A stretch of 64,000 bases of DNA from Thiogranum sp963752745 (GTDB taxonomy: Bacteria > Pseudomonadota > Gammaproteobacteria > DSM-19610), in NCBI GenBank assembly GCA_963752745.1, contig CAVWAK010000012.1, forward strand, positions 1-64,000, in the 5' to 3' direction. Numbering within the stretch: the first letter of the stretch is position 1; each line of letters begins with the position of its first letter. The notes beneath the pieces were generated by a model, which saw nothing but the letters and a program-made list of their open reading frames with translations, was not told the origin of the DNA and made no database searches. A program made the translations under genes and the position numbers. Shown piece after piece: positions 1-8,796 of this stretch.

Positions 1-433
1 CAGAGTACGGGGTCAAAGGTACCACCGGAAATAGCACCCAGATCGATAGTCAAAGTCGTCGAGGGCCGTGGCGTCTGTGCCCATGGCTTTTGCGACTGGG
101 CAAGCTGGCTTGTATTTTGCAATGGCATAATTGCCCGCACGGGGCACCGCTTATGCCGGTCGCATTGACGATTGCGGTATCGGAAGAGTCGGCCTTGTTG
201 GCCAGTAAACCGGAACCCGACGTCAGGGTAGATAGTGCCGTTTCAAATGTTGACAGTGAACTCTTTATCGTCCCGAGTGAGGATATTTTGGCATCAAAAC
301 TGTCTTTTTGCGCAATCAATCGATCGAGCGGAATCCGCTCTATCTGCATTAGACTGCTGACAATGCTGGCAATATCGAGATTCGAACCAACGCCCTGAGA
401 AGTAATCGTGCCAAAACCCAAATTAGAAATCAT
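1..433 (-). pseudogene. 5' fragment of a second fliD (flagellar cap), broken and cut by the window edge
   Basis: The first 95 or so codons from the ATG at 431-433 match the N-terminus of the intact FliD at 8797 almost exactly (the same MISNLGFGTITSQGVGSNLD start). The frame is then lost near 130-150, where bases are missing relative to the right arm, and an out-of-frame stop follows at about 50. The matching continues out of frame to base 1. Only the N-terminal coiled region that attaches FliD to the filament is represented, so no cap protein could be made. The gene lies in the left arm of the inverted duplication, and the window starts inside it. Confidence 0.85.
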
Positions 434-560
434 TGCCGCTTACCTCGACTCACGGTCAGAAATTTATACATGGCACTTGCGTAACCTATGTGCATGACAT
501 GCATGATACATACCACTGGTCGTTACACGCTTCCCTGAATCACCATTCCTCTAAGGAAAT

Positions 561-590
561 AACCCGGCCATGTCCTACATGACCGGGTTA
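561..590 (-). terminator. Rho-independent-like hairpin after left-arm flagellin
   Basis: A 13-bp inverted repeat with a 3-nt loop lies just downstream of the flagellin stop codon at 622-624. It corresponds to the hairpin at 8641-8669 in the right arm. The one base change relative to that copy leaves a G-U pair in the RNA of the transcribed (minus) strand but a C-A mismatch on the other strand. The run of T residues after it is poor. Confidence 0.6.
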
Positions 591-621
591 TGTATCACAG
601 CATCCCGCTTAACGCCGTCTC

Positions 622-1300
622 TTAGCCCAAGAGACTCAGCACGTTACTCGGGATCTGGTTGGCCTGGGCCACCATTGCCGTGCCGGCCTGCACCAGGATC
701 TGACCGCGGGTCAGAGCCGCGGTTTCCGCGGCAAAGTCGGCGTCCATGATCCGGCTGAGGGCCGCGGACTGATTCGACTCGCTCCGTTTCAAATCGCTGG
801 ATTTGGAACTCTGCAGCGGCGATGGTCGCACCATAACCCGCCCGCGTGGCCGCAAGGGCGCTCAGGGTGGTGCCAATATCCGTTTCGGCACCCGCAGCAC
901 CACCGGAAGCGGTCAGGTCGCCACCGGGCGCGGAGACCCCCAGGGCGGTAACCTCGGCATTCAAGGCAGAATATTCCACTTGAATGTTTGCCGCCTGCGC
1001 CGCGCCGTTTGTACCTGGGCCTGCACCGCCAGCTCATTCATGCGCTGCAGGATGTCGCAACGGCCGCTTCACCGTCAGCAATCTGTGCAGTAGAGATATC
1101 GTCCGCCGCGTTGCGGATCGACACTCAGGGAACGAACCGTTGAGGTCAGGGACATGCCCACCGCCCAGGCCGGGCCGGTGTCGCTACCGGCGCTGTTCAC
1201 GCGCAGGCGGGAATGATCTGCGAAAATTTCAGGCTTAGAGTGTTTTGTTCAGATTCTTCTGAGCATTCAAAGACATCAAATTTGTGTTGATAACTAACAC
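622..1300 (-). pseudogene. Frameshifted flagellin copy (mirror of 7913-8608)
   Basis: The C-terminal part (622-855) reads like the intact flagellin, with the conserved segment ending in QANQIPSNVLSLLG. A middle part in another frame (about 644-979) carries the central variable segment. There EVTALGVSAPGGDL replaces EVSALGITAPGGSL, so these are real amino-acid differences and not only indels. Several indels separate the pieces. The start codon region near 1290 is gone: the ATG and the next few codons have been deleted or altered relative to 7913. The sigma-28 promoter seen in the right arm at 7772-7798 is deleted here. It is not expected to be expressed. Confidence 0.85.
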
Positions 1301-1410
1301 AGTGATTGAGCAACTGCGTCGTACCCCGTTGTGTGCATCCATGTGGGCCGAGCATAAGGGGTATCACTTTCAGCGGATATACTCCTGTTTGTGGAATATT
1401 TATGGCTTCC

Positions 1411-1439
1411 GAACCGGCCATGTGTTACATGACCGGGTC
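1411..1439 (-). terminator. Decayed hairpin between left-arm flagellin copies
   Basis: An inverted repeat matching the 7741-7769 hairpin of the right arm lies downstream of the flagellin stop at 1472-1474. It keeps most of the stem but has lost one base pair. About 35 bp that should lie between it and the next flagellin, including the sigma-28 promoter, are missing. Confidence 0.5.
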
Positions 1440-1471
1440 ATGATTTACAGCATCCTGTTTAACGCTGCCTC

Positions 1472-2104
1472 TTAACCCAAGAGACTACAGATTACTCGGG
1501 ATCTGGTTAACCACCATTGCCGCGCCTGGATCCTGGCCGCGGGCTGAGCCGCGGTTTCCGCTGAAGCCTCGGCGTCCATGATCCGCTGCAGGGCCGCGAC
1601 TGATTGACTGTCCTCCGTTCAAATGGCTGGATTTGGAACTCTGCAGCGGCGATGGTCGCACCATAGCCCGCGTGGCCGCAAGGGCGCTCAGGGTGGTGCC
1701 AATAGCCCCTTCGACAGCAACAGCACGGCTCCGAGGGAGCCACCGGGCGCGGTGATCCCCAGGGCGCTAACCTCGCCATTCAAGACATCATATTCCACTT
1801 GAATGTTTGACGCCTGCGTGGCCCTAGGCCCGGGCCTGCACCGCCAGCTCATGACGTGGCAGGATGTCGGTCGCAAAGGCCGCTTCACCGTACCGCGCAG
1901 TAGAGATATCGTCCGCCGCGTTGCGGATCTCGACACTCAGGGAACGAACCGTCGAGGTCAGGGACATGCCCAGCCGTGCATGTTCCACGCGCAGGCCGGA
2001 AGAGAGGCGTTCCGCCGCGGTATCCAGGTTAGAGCGTTTTTGTTCAGATTCTTCTTCTGAGCATTCAAAGACATCAAATTTGTGTTGATAATACTAGCAG
2101 CCAT
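1472..2104 (-). pseudogene. Frameshifted flagellin copy (mirror of 7014-7708)
   Basis: The start codon at 2102-2104 and the first codons (MAASIINTNLMSLNAQK) are intact, and the stop at 1472-1474 matches the right-arm copy. In between, many one-base to multi-base deletions break the frame; the reading is in another frame by about residue 25. The variable segment reads GITAPGGSLGAV in one frame, which differs from both right-arm flagellins. Only about 633 bp remain where the right-arm copy has 695. The upstream sigma-28 site is decayed (2211-2237). Confidence 0.85.
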
Positions 2105-2210
2105 CGTAGTAACTCCGGCGTCGTACCTTGTGCGCGATGGGCCGAGCATAAGGGGTATCACTATATTCAGCGGATATCTGTTTGTGGAATATTTACCGCT
2201 CCCGTGTTCT

Positions 2211-2237
2211 GTGTTGGTCTGCCAAAGGAAGGCTTGA
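2211..2237 (-). promoter_or_regulatory. Decayed sigma-28 site upstream of left-arm flagellin
   Basis: On the minus strand this reads TCAA, 15 nt, ACCAACAC. The right-arm counterpart at 6869-6895 reads TAAA, 15 nt, GCCGACAC. Spacing is kept, but both boxes carry substitutions at strongly conserved positions, so activity is doubtful. Confidence 0.5.
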
Positions 2238-2477
2238 GTTATAATAAATGTCTTCATCCCTGTGGATGCATTAGTATGTCCATCGGGAAGCTTCTGCGTA
2301 AAAATTAAATAAAAACAGAATATTACGATCCATTGCCCGGCGTCCTGCATTTGATTGAACTGACAGATAGAAACAGCTCGCCACCTCTGAGCCTTTCCTG
2401 TTTCTATGGCATGTATCTTGCTTTTAACGTAATAAAAAATGGTCAGCGTTATGTTATTGACAGGAGGGATCGGCACT

Positions 2478-4504
2478 CTGACTCCGAGATCGATGTAACA
2501 CAGCAAACCGACATGGGGGCATTGCTCAGCAATGCTTTCGGCGAGCGCTATCTGTTTGGCATCAATCGCAACCTGTTTCAAGGCTCCGACGCCAGTAGCG
2601 TGTTCCGGTCATATTTGGCGACAAGTTGTTCGAGGAAGACACGTTTTATGTAGTTCGCTGGCACAGAGAGTGGCCTCCTCTACCAGTTTGTGAAAACGCA
2701 GGGGCTCCCCAAAGGGCAGCCGTTACCGTTCGTGGAGTTGCCGATCCTGGCGCTCATGGACGGTCTGGATGGTCCACAGGAAATAATGGCAGTATCCACC
2801 GCGGAGGCCTGGCTTGACAGGGCCAGGGACATGGGTGTGGTGAACTATGCGGCTCAGGAGCGAGTGGTCCTGCTACGTTCCCTTGGTGTCGTTCACGGCC
2901 ATTACGTCCCGTATGCCACTTTCTGGCGGCAACTGAAAAGTGACTTCGATATTTTTTATATTCGACCAGAGAAGGGGGCTGAACAGTCGCCTTCGTTATT
3001 CGCCAGATCGAAAATCTGACAGAAAACGAGGTCCCGGCTACCTGTCTCGACGCGCTTTCAGCGGCAAGCACCGCGGTGGAATCGGCCAGCGGCCCTTCCC
3101 TGGATGAGCTGTTGCCCTGGGTCAGGCAGCACCGCCGTCATCTGCTCGTGATCGCGCATCCTGCATCAGCCGTTCCCTCATCGCGGCAGGTATCCAGCCG
3201 GACATCTGCGTTTCTGTCGATCCCGTCGCATTCAACCTCAATGTGTGCAAAGACATGCCTCGATATGTCACTGGTGAACAAGGATGAATTTCGAGTTCCA
3301 ACGTCAGCTGGTGGGCAAAAGGTGTTCGTTGAATGTTGCATCTGGTCGACCCCATTGAACCGGAAAACCTCCCGCACGTCGGGGGCTCGACCGTCACCAA
3401 GGACCTGCTCCTGGGGTTTGCCGTGAAGTCCGGGGCGCTGGGGACATTGGCGAGCGGATTTCTGTTTCAGCGAGAAGGCTACACCACGCCAGGGGTTCGG
3501 CGGAGTATGCCATGGGCTCCAGGCTGCAGCTCGGTGACCAGCCGGTCGAGACCAACAGCGGGATGATGGCCGACACGGAGAATGCGTATCTGAACTCAGC
3601 CATGTCGATCGACTTGCAGGCCCGGAATGCGACGCTGCAGGGGTGCCGAGTCATTAACCCGGCACCGGGCGCGATGCGCCTGCCACATAGAGCATATTGC
3701 CCTGGAAGACATTCGGGTCGAACCGCTGGAGCGGCCGATCTGTCTCTCGCCAGCGCAGTGCCGCTTGTCGATGAACGCAGCCGGGTTCGTCTGTATCAGG
3801 AGACGAAGAGGTGGATCGTGTACTAGCAGAGGTCAGAAACATCAAAGCGCTGTCCGAAGGCTCTTGTTTATAACATGAAGCTGTTCGCCACGGGCGGGCG
3901 CGATTGCGGATTCCATAACAAGGCCAGAATGGCAATCCGCATCCAGAACAGCTTGACGGTAGGTATGCAGAAACGGCCGATTTCATCAAGCGCTTCGGCT
4001 CGCCAACTTTGTGCCCGTTCTACGTTTCCATGATCTCCGTGAAGAAGGCCGCGAAGAAAACAGCCGCCTGTACTTTCAGGCATTCGGCTGCAAGGAACTC
4101 ACTGACATCTTGCGCGCAGCCGCGAGCGTATTATGAGTCGGATGGAGGAGGAGAAAAATCAACCCGATATCCAATGCCTGTCTTAGAGCAATGGCATAAC
4201 GACCAACAGGCTAAGGACTGAGCCATTCAATGGGCGGAACTGCACGAAGGCCAGGCAGAATTCGATTGCTACAGTGGAAACAACAGGCTTTGAAAACCTT
4301 CCAGGACGGTTCGCGGATAGTGTTGCAGCGCTCGGCCAAGACTACAGGAATGCCCTGGGAGCAAGGGGCGGATCAGCGCCAGCGGCCTGTTTTTTCAGTG
4401 CAGTGACCTGGAAGGGCTAACGCGCTTTGTGACCAGGAACAGGTCTAGGCGATAGCCACCTGGATAGATGGGTATATTGCGGAGCTGGTAAACGCTGATG
4501 GCTG
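2478..4504 (+). pseudogene. Broken Maf-type (DUF115) motility accessory gene, left arm
   Basis: Fragments in all three plus frames follow the right-arm Maf protein in order. They include FGERYLFGINRNLFQGSDAS near 2530-2600, the PSLDELLPWVRQHRR nucleotide-binding-type segment near 3090-3140, and the ETNSGMMADTENAYLNSAM segment near 3545-3605. Maf proteins are linked to modification of flagellins with nonulosonic acids (family knowledge). At least six frameshifts are visible. The substitutions against the right arm are often synonymous or conservative, so this copy was once a functional diverged gene or comes from another strain. The gene runs into the fold point, so its own 3' end is not present. 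Confidence 0.8.
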
Positions 4505-6606
4505 TCTCAGGTTTGTTTTCCAGCTCCGCAGCATACCCATTGATCAGGGGGGTTATCAGCCTGACCTGTTCCTGGTCACGATAGGCGCACAACCCGGCCC
4601 GCAGGCGTTTTAGCCCTTCTAGGTCACCGCACTGAAAATATTCCCGGGCCCGGCCGGTCACGCTGTCCAGATCACCCCTCTGCTCCAGGGCATTCCTGTA
4701 GTCTCGGCCGAGCGCTGCAACGCTGTCCGCGAACGTGTTCTGGAAGGTTTTCAAAGCCTGTTGTTGCCACTGTAGCAATTGATTTACCTGGCCTTCGTGC
4801 AGTTCCGCCCATTGAATGGCTCGTCCTAGCTGTTGGTCGTTATGCCACTGCTCTAACAGGCATTGGATATCGGGTTGATTTTTCTCCTCCTCCATCCGAC
4901 TCATAATACGCTCGCGGGCTGCGCGCAAGATGTCAGTGAGTTCCTTGCAGGTATCCACGAATGCCTGAAAGTACAGGCGGCTGTTTTCTTCGCGGCCTTC
5001 TTCACGGAGATCATGGAAACGTAGAACGGGCACAAAGCGTGGCACGCCGAAGCGCTTGACGAAATTGGCCGTTTCTGCATACTTACCGTCAAGCTGCTTC
5101 TCGATGCGGTCCATTCTGGCCTTGTTATGGAATCCGCAATCGCGCCCGCCCGTCGCGAACAGCTTCATGTTATAGACTAGAGCCTTGTCGGACAGCGCTT
5201 TGATGTTTCTCACCTCTGCTAGTACACGATCCACCTCTTGCAGTTCTTCCTGATACAGACGAACCCGGCTGCGCTCATCGACAAGCGGCACTGCGCTGGC
5301 GAGAACAGCCTGCGCCGGCTGCTCCAGCGGTTCGACCCGAATGTCTTCCAGGGCAATGTGCTCTATGTGGGGTAGGCGCATCGCGCCCGGTGCCGGGTTA
5401 ATGACTCGGCACCCCTGCAGCGTCGCATTCCGGGCCTGCAAGTCGATCGACATGGCTGAGTTCAGATACGCATTCTCCGTGTCGGCCATCATCCCGCTGT
5501 TGGTCTCGACCGGCTGGTCACCGAGTTGCAGCCTGGCGCCCATCGCATGCTCAGCCGTGCCTCTGGCGTGGGTATAACCTTCCTGGCTGAAACAGAAATC
5601 CGCTCCGCCAAGGATAATCTGCCCAACGCCGGACTTCACGGCAATGTCCAGGGCAGTATTGGTGACGGTTGTTCCCTCGACGGGTGGTATGTTTTCCGGT
5701 TCCAACGGGGTCGACCACGGGTAGCGCGACCCTACGAACACCTTTTGCCCGCCCCAGCTCGCTAACAGGTTGGGACTCAAATGGTAGTTATTGACCAGTA
5801 AGGTGCCGTTTTGAAATTCGAGCATGTCTTTGCAAACATTCAGATTGAAAGCGACGGGATCGACGGATACGCTAGATGTCCGGCTGGATACCTGCCTCGA
5901 TAAGGGAACGGCTGATGCGGGATACGGCGATCACGAATAGATTCCGGCGATGCTGCCGTACCCACGGTAACAGCTCATCCAGTGACGGGCCGCCGGCCAA
6001 CACCACCGCGGTCTTGCCTCTGAAAGTGCCATTGAGACGGATTGCGGGGATCTGGTTTTCCGTCAGATTTTCGATCTGGCAAATAACGAAGGGGCGACTG
6101 CTGAGATCACCTTCTCTGATCAAAGATGAAAAGCTCGAATTCACTTTTGAGTTGTCGCCAGAAGGTGGATACTGGCCGTAATGGCCGTGAACGACTCCCA
6201 GGGAACGGAGCAAGACGAGTCGCTCCTGAACGGCGTAGTTCTCCACCCCCATGTCCTTGGCCTGTTCAAGCCAATTCTCTCCGGTGGTCACGGCCAGTTC
6301 TGCCTGCGAGCCATCCAAACCTTCCATTAGCGCCAGGATCTGTGGCAGCTCCACGAACAGGTAACGGCTGCCCTTGGGGAGCCCCTGCGTTTTCACAAAC
6401 TGGTAGAGGAGGCCACTGTCTGTGCCGGCGATTACATAAAAGGTGTCTTCCTCGAACAACTTGTCGCCAAAATATGACCGGAACACGCTACTGGCGTCGG
6501 AGCCTTGAAACAGGTTGCGATTGATGCCAAACAGATAGCGCTCGCCGAAAGCATTGCTGGCGATACCGCCCATGTTGGTTTGCTGCGTAACATCGATGTC
6601 CGTCAA
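4505..6606 (-). pseudogene. Maf-type (DUF115) flagellin-modification protein, frameshifted and truncated at the fold
   Basis: This is the right-arm copy. It probably starts at TTG 6604-6606, with an AGGAGG about 10 nt upstream. The first 244 residues run to an in-frame TAG at 5872-5874. The reading resumes one frame over and continues for about 446 residues to the fold near 4505, then about 30 residues are read from the mirrored arm to a stop at 4395. The left arm lacks the extra base at 5872-5874 and reads through there in frame (PDICVSVDPVAFN), so the shift is a local defect or consensus error. A second pair of compensating shifts lies near 6120-6170. Landmarks are the AGGPSLDELLPWV loop near residue 210 and the DUF115 core. 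The family acts in flagellin glycosylation, which fits its place next to flagellin genes. The native C-terminus is missing. Confidence 0.75.
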
Positions 6607-6868
6607 GTCCCGGTCCCTCCTGTCAATAACATAGCGCTGACCAGCTTTTAGCTACATTACAAGCAAAATACATACCATTGAAACAAGTAAAGACTCCGAG
6701 GTAGCGAGATATTTCTATCTGGATGTTTCTATCTGATTGATCAGTTCAATCAAATGCAGGATGCCGGGCGATGGATCGTAATATCATGTTTTTATTTTAT
6801 TTTTACTGCAGACCTCCCGGTGGACATACTGACGTCCGCAGGGATGGAACAAGTTTATTTATTATAAC

Positions 6869-6895
6869 TAAAGACTTCCTTTGGCAGGCCGACAC
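6869..6895 (+). promoter_or_regulatory. Sigma-28 (FliA) promoter of flagellin A
   Basis: TAAA at 6869-6872, a 15-nt spacer, and GCCGACAC at 6888-6895. This matches the FliA consensus TAAA-N15-GCCGATAA except at two -10 positions. It lies about 120 bp upstream of the flagellin start at 7014. Confidence 0.8.
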
Positions 6896-7013
6896 GAAAC
6901 ACGGGAGCGGTAAATATTCCACACACAGGAGTATATCCGCTGAATATAGTGATACCCCTTATGCTCGGCCCACATCAATCGCGCCGACGGGGTACAACAC
7001 AGGAGTTACTACG

Positions 7014-7708
7014 ATGGCTGCTAGTATTATCAACACAAATTTGATGTCTTTGAATGCTCAGAAGAATCTGAACAAAAACGCTCTAAGCCTTGATACCGCG
7101 GTGGAACGCCTCTCTTCCGGCCTGCGCGTGAACAGCGCCCGTGACGACGCCGCCGGCCTGGCGGTGGGCATGTCCCTGACCTCAACGGTTCGTTCCCTGA
7201 GCGTCGAGATCCGCAACGCGGCGGACAATATTTCTACTGCACAGATTGCCGATGGCGAAGCGGCCGTAGCGACCGACATCCTGCAGCGCATGAATGAGCT
7301 GGCGGTGCAGGCCCAGGGTACAAACGGCGCAGCGCAGGCGTCAAACATTCAGGTGGAATATGATGCCTTGAATGCCGAGGTTAGCGCCCTGGGGATCAGC
7401 GCAGCCCGGTGGCAGCCTGGCAGGTGCTGGTGCTGCAAGTGCAGAAGGGAACTATTGGCACCATCCTGAGCAACCTTGCGGCCACGCGGGCGGGTTATGG
7501 TGCGACCATCGCCGCCGCTGAGTTCCAGATCCAGCGATTTGAAACGGAGCGAGTCAATCAGTCTGCGGCCCTCAGCCGGATCATGGACGCCGACTTTGCC
7601 GCGGAAACCGCGGCTCTGACCCGCGGCCAGATCCTGGTGCAGGCCGGCACAGCAATGGTGGCCCAGGCCAACCAGATCCCGAGTAACGTGTTGAGTCTCT
7701 TGGGTTAA
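7014..7708 (+). pseudogene. Flagellin A, frameshifted in its central segment
   Basis: Flagellin forms the helical filament. Residues 1-125 are almost identical to the intact neighbour at 7913 (MAASIINTNLMSLNAQK start, then RLSSGLRVNSARDDAAGLA), and the last 85 residues also match. Between about 7398 and 7453 two single-base insertions relative to a sensible reading put the two conserved ends in different frames, so the product would stop early, at 7469. A GGAG ribosome site precedes the ATG and a sigma-28 promoter lies upstream, so expression signals are intact. The left-arm mirror shows different defects in the same short segment. A sequencing error is possible; if corrected this would be a second short flagellin of about 231 residues. 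Confidence 0.8.
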
Positions 7709-7740
7709 GAGGCAGCGTTAAGCAGGATGCTGTAATACCT

Positions 7741-7769
7741 AACCCGGCCATGTCGCACATGGCCGGGTT
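7741..7769 (+). terminator. Terminator hairpin after flagellin A
   Basis: A perfect 13-bp stem (AACCCGGCCATGT and its complement) with a CGC loop lies 33 bp after the flagellin stop. Only a short T run follows. The nearly identical hairpin after flagellin B supports a role in ending, or stabilising, flagellin mRNA. Confidence 0.7.
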
Positions 7770-7771
7770 AT

Positions 7772-7798
7772 TAAAGCCTTCCCTTGGTAGGCCGATAT
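7772..7798 (+). promoter_or_regulatory. Sigma-28 (FliA) promoter of flagellin B
   Basis: TAAA at 7772-7775, exactly 15 nt, and GCCGATAT at 7791-7798: seven of eight -10 bases match the FliA consensus. It begins two bases after the flagellin A terminator stem, so flagellin B has its own transcription unit. Confidence 0.88.
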
Positions 7799-7912
7799 AG
7801 AACACAGGAGCGGTAAATATTCCACAAACAGGAGTATATCCGCTGAATATAGTGATACCCCTTTCGGCCCGCATCAATCGCGCCGACGGGGTACAGCACA
7901 GGAGTTACTACG

Positions 7913-8608
7913 ATGGCTGCTAGTATTATCAACACAAATTTGATGTCTTTGAATGCTCAGAAGAATCTGAACAAAAACGCTCTAAGCCTTGATACCGCGG
8001 TGGAACGCCTCTCTTCCGGCCTGCGCGTGAACAGCGCCCGTGACGACGCCGCTGGACTGGCGGTGGGCATGTCCCTGACCTCAACGGTTCGTTCCCTGAG
8101 CGTCGAAATCCGCAACGCGGCGGACAATATTTCTACTGCACAGATTAACGATGGCGCAGCGGCCGTAGCGACCGACATCCTGCAGCGCATGAATGAGCTG
8201 GCGGTGCAGGCCCAGGGTACCAACGGCGCAGCGCAGGCGTCAAACATTCAGGTGGAATATTCTGCCTTGAATGCCGAGGTTAGCGCCCTGGGGATCACCG
8301 CGCCCGGTGGCAGCCTGAGCGCTTCCGGTGGCGCTGTGGCTGCCGAAACGGCTATTGGCACCGCCCTGAGCGCCCTTGCGGCCACGCGGGCGGGTTATGG
8401 TGCGACCATCGCCGCCGCCGAGTTCCAGATCCAGCGATTTGAAACGGAGCGAGTCAATCAGTCTGCGGCCCTCAGCCGGATCATGGACGCCGACTTTGCC
8501 GCGGAAACTGCGGCTCTGACTCGCGGCCAGATCCTGGTGCAGGCCGGCACAGCCATGGTGGCCCAGGCCAACCAGATCCCGAGTAACGTGTTGAGTCTCC
8601 TGGGTTAA
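7913..8608 (+). CDS. fliC: Flagellin B (filament protein), intact
   Basis: A complete 231-residue flagellin. The N-terminal D0/D1 helices (residues 1-130, with the LSSGLRVNSARDDAAGLAVG signature) and the C-terminal D1/D0 helices (about 165-231, ending NQIPSNVLSLLG) are separated by only about 30 residues. The surface-exposed D2/D3 domains are therefore essentially absent, as in other short flagellins. GGAG precedes the ATG and a near-perfect sigma-28 promoter lies 115 bp upstream. It is the only one of four flagellin copies in the window with an uninterrupted frame, so it is probably the working filament subunit. It would be exported by the flagellar type III system and capped by FliD, encoded next. 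Confidence 0.95.
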   Translation: MAASIINTNLMSLNAQKNLNKNALSLDTAVERLSSGLRVNSARDDAAGLAVGMSLTSTVRSLSVEIRNAADNISTAQINDGAAAVATDILQRMNELAVQAQGTNGAAQASNIQVEYSALNAEVSALGITAPGGSLSASGGAVAAETAIGTALSALAATRAGYGATIAAAEFQIQRFETERVNQSAALSRIMDADFAAETAALTRGQILVQAGTAMVAQANQIPSNVLSLLG

Positions 8609-8640
8609 GAGACAGCGTTAAGCAGGATGCTGTGATACAT

Positions 8641-8669
8641 AACCCGGCCATGTAGCACATGGCCGGGTT
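8641..8669 (+). terminator. Terminator hairpin after flagellin B
   Basis: A 13-bp perfect stem, AACCCGGCCATGT and its complement around an AGC loop, is followed by TTATTT. It is almost identical to the hairpin after flagellin A. Confidence 0.75.
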
Positions 8670-8714
8670 ATTTCCTTAGAGGGATGGTGATCCAGGAAAG
8701 CGTGTAACGACTAG

Positions 8715-8730
8715 TGGCATGTATCATGCA
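8715..8730 (+). promoter_or_regulatory. Sigma-54 promoter of fliD
   Basis: TGGCATGTATCATGCA carries the GG at -24 and GC at -12 with sigma-54 spacing (consensus TGGCACG-N4-TTGCW). It lies 67 bp upstream of the fliD start. The mirrored site in the left arm (near 505-525) is retained with one change. This would put fliD in the earlier, enhancer-dependent class, ahead of the sigma-28 flagellins. Confidence 0.7.
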
Positions 8731-8796
8731 TGTTACGCAGATATATTGCGCAAGTGCCATGTATAAATTTCTGACCGTGAGTCGAGGTAAGCGGTA

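Noticed and set aside
1..4504. Insertion sequence or transposon behind the duplication
   Set aside because: No transposase fragment, terminal repeats or target duplication found at the fold or in either arm.
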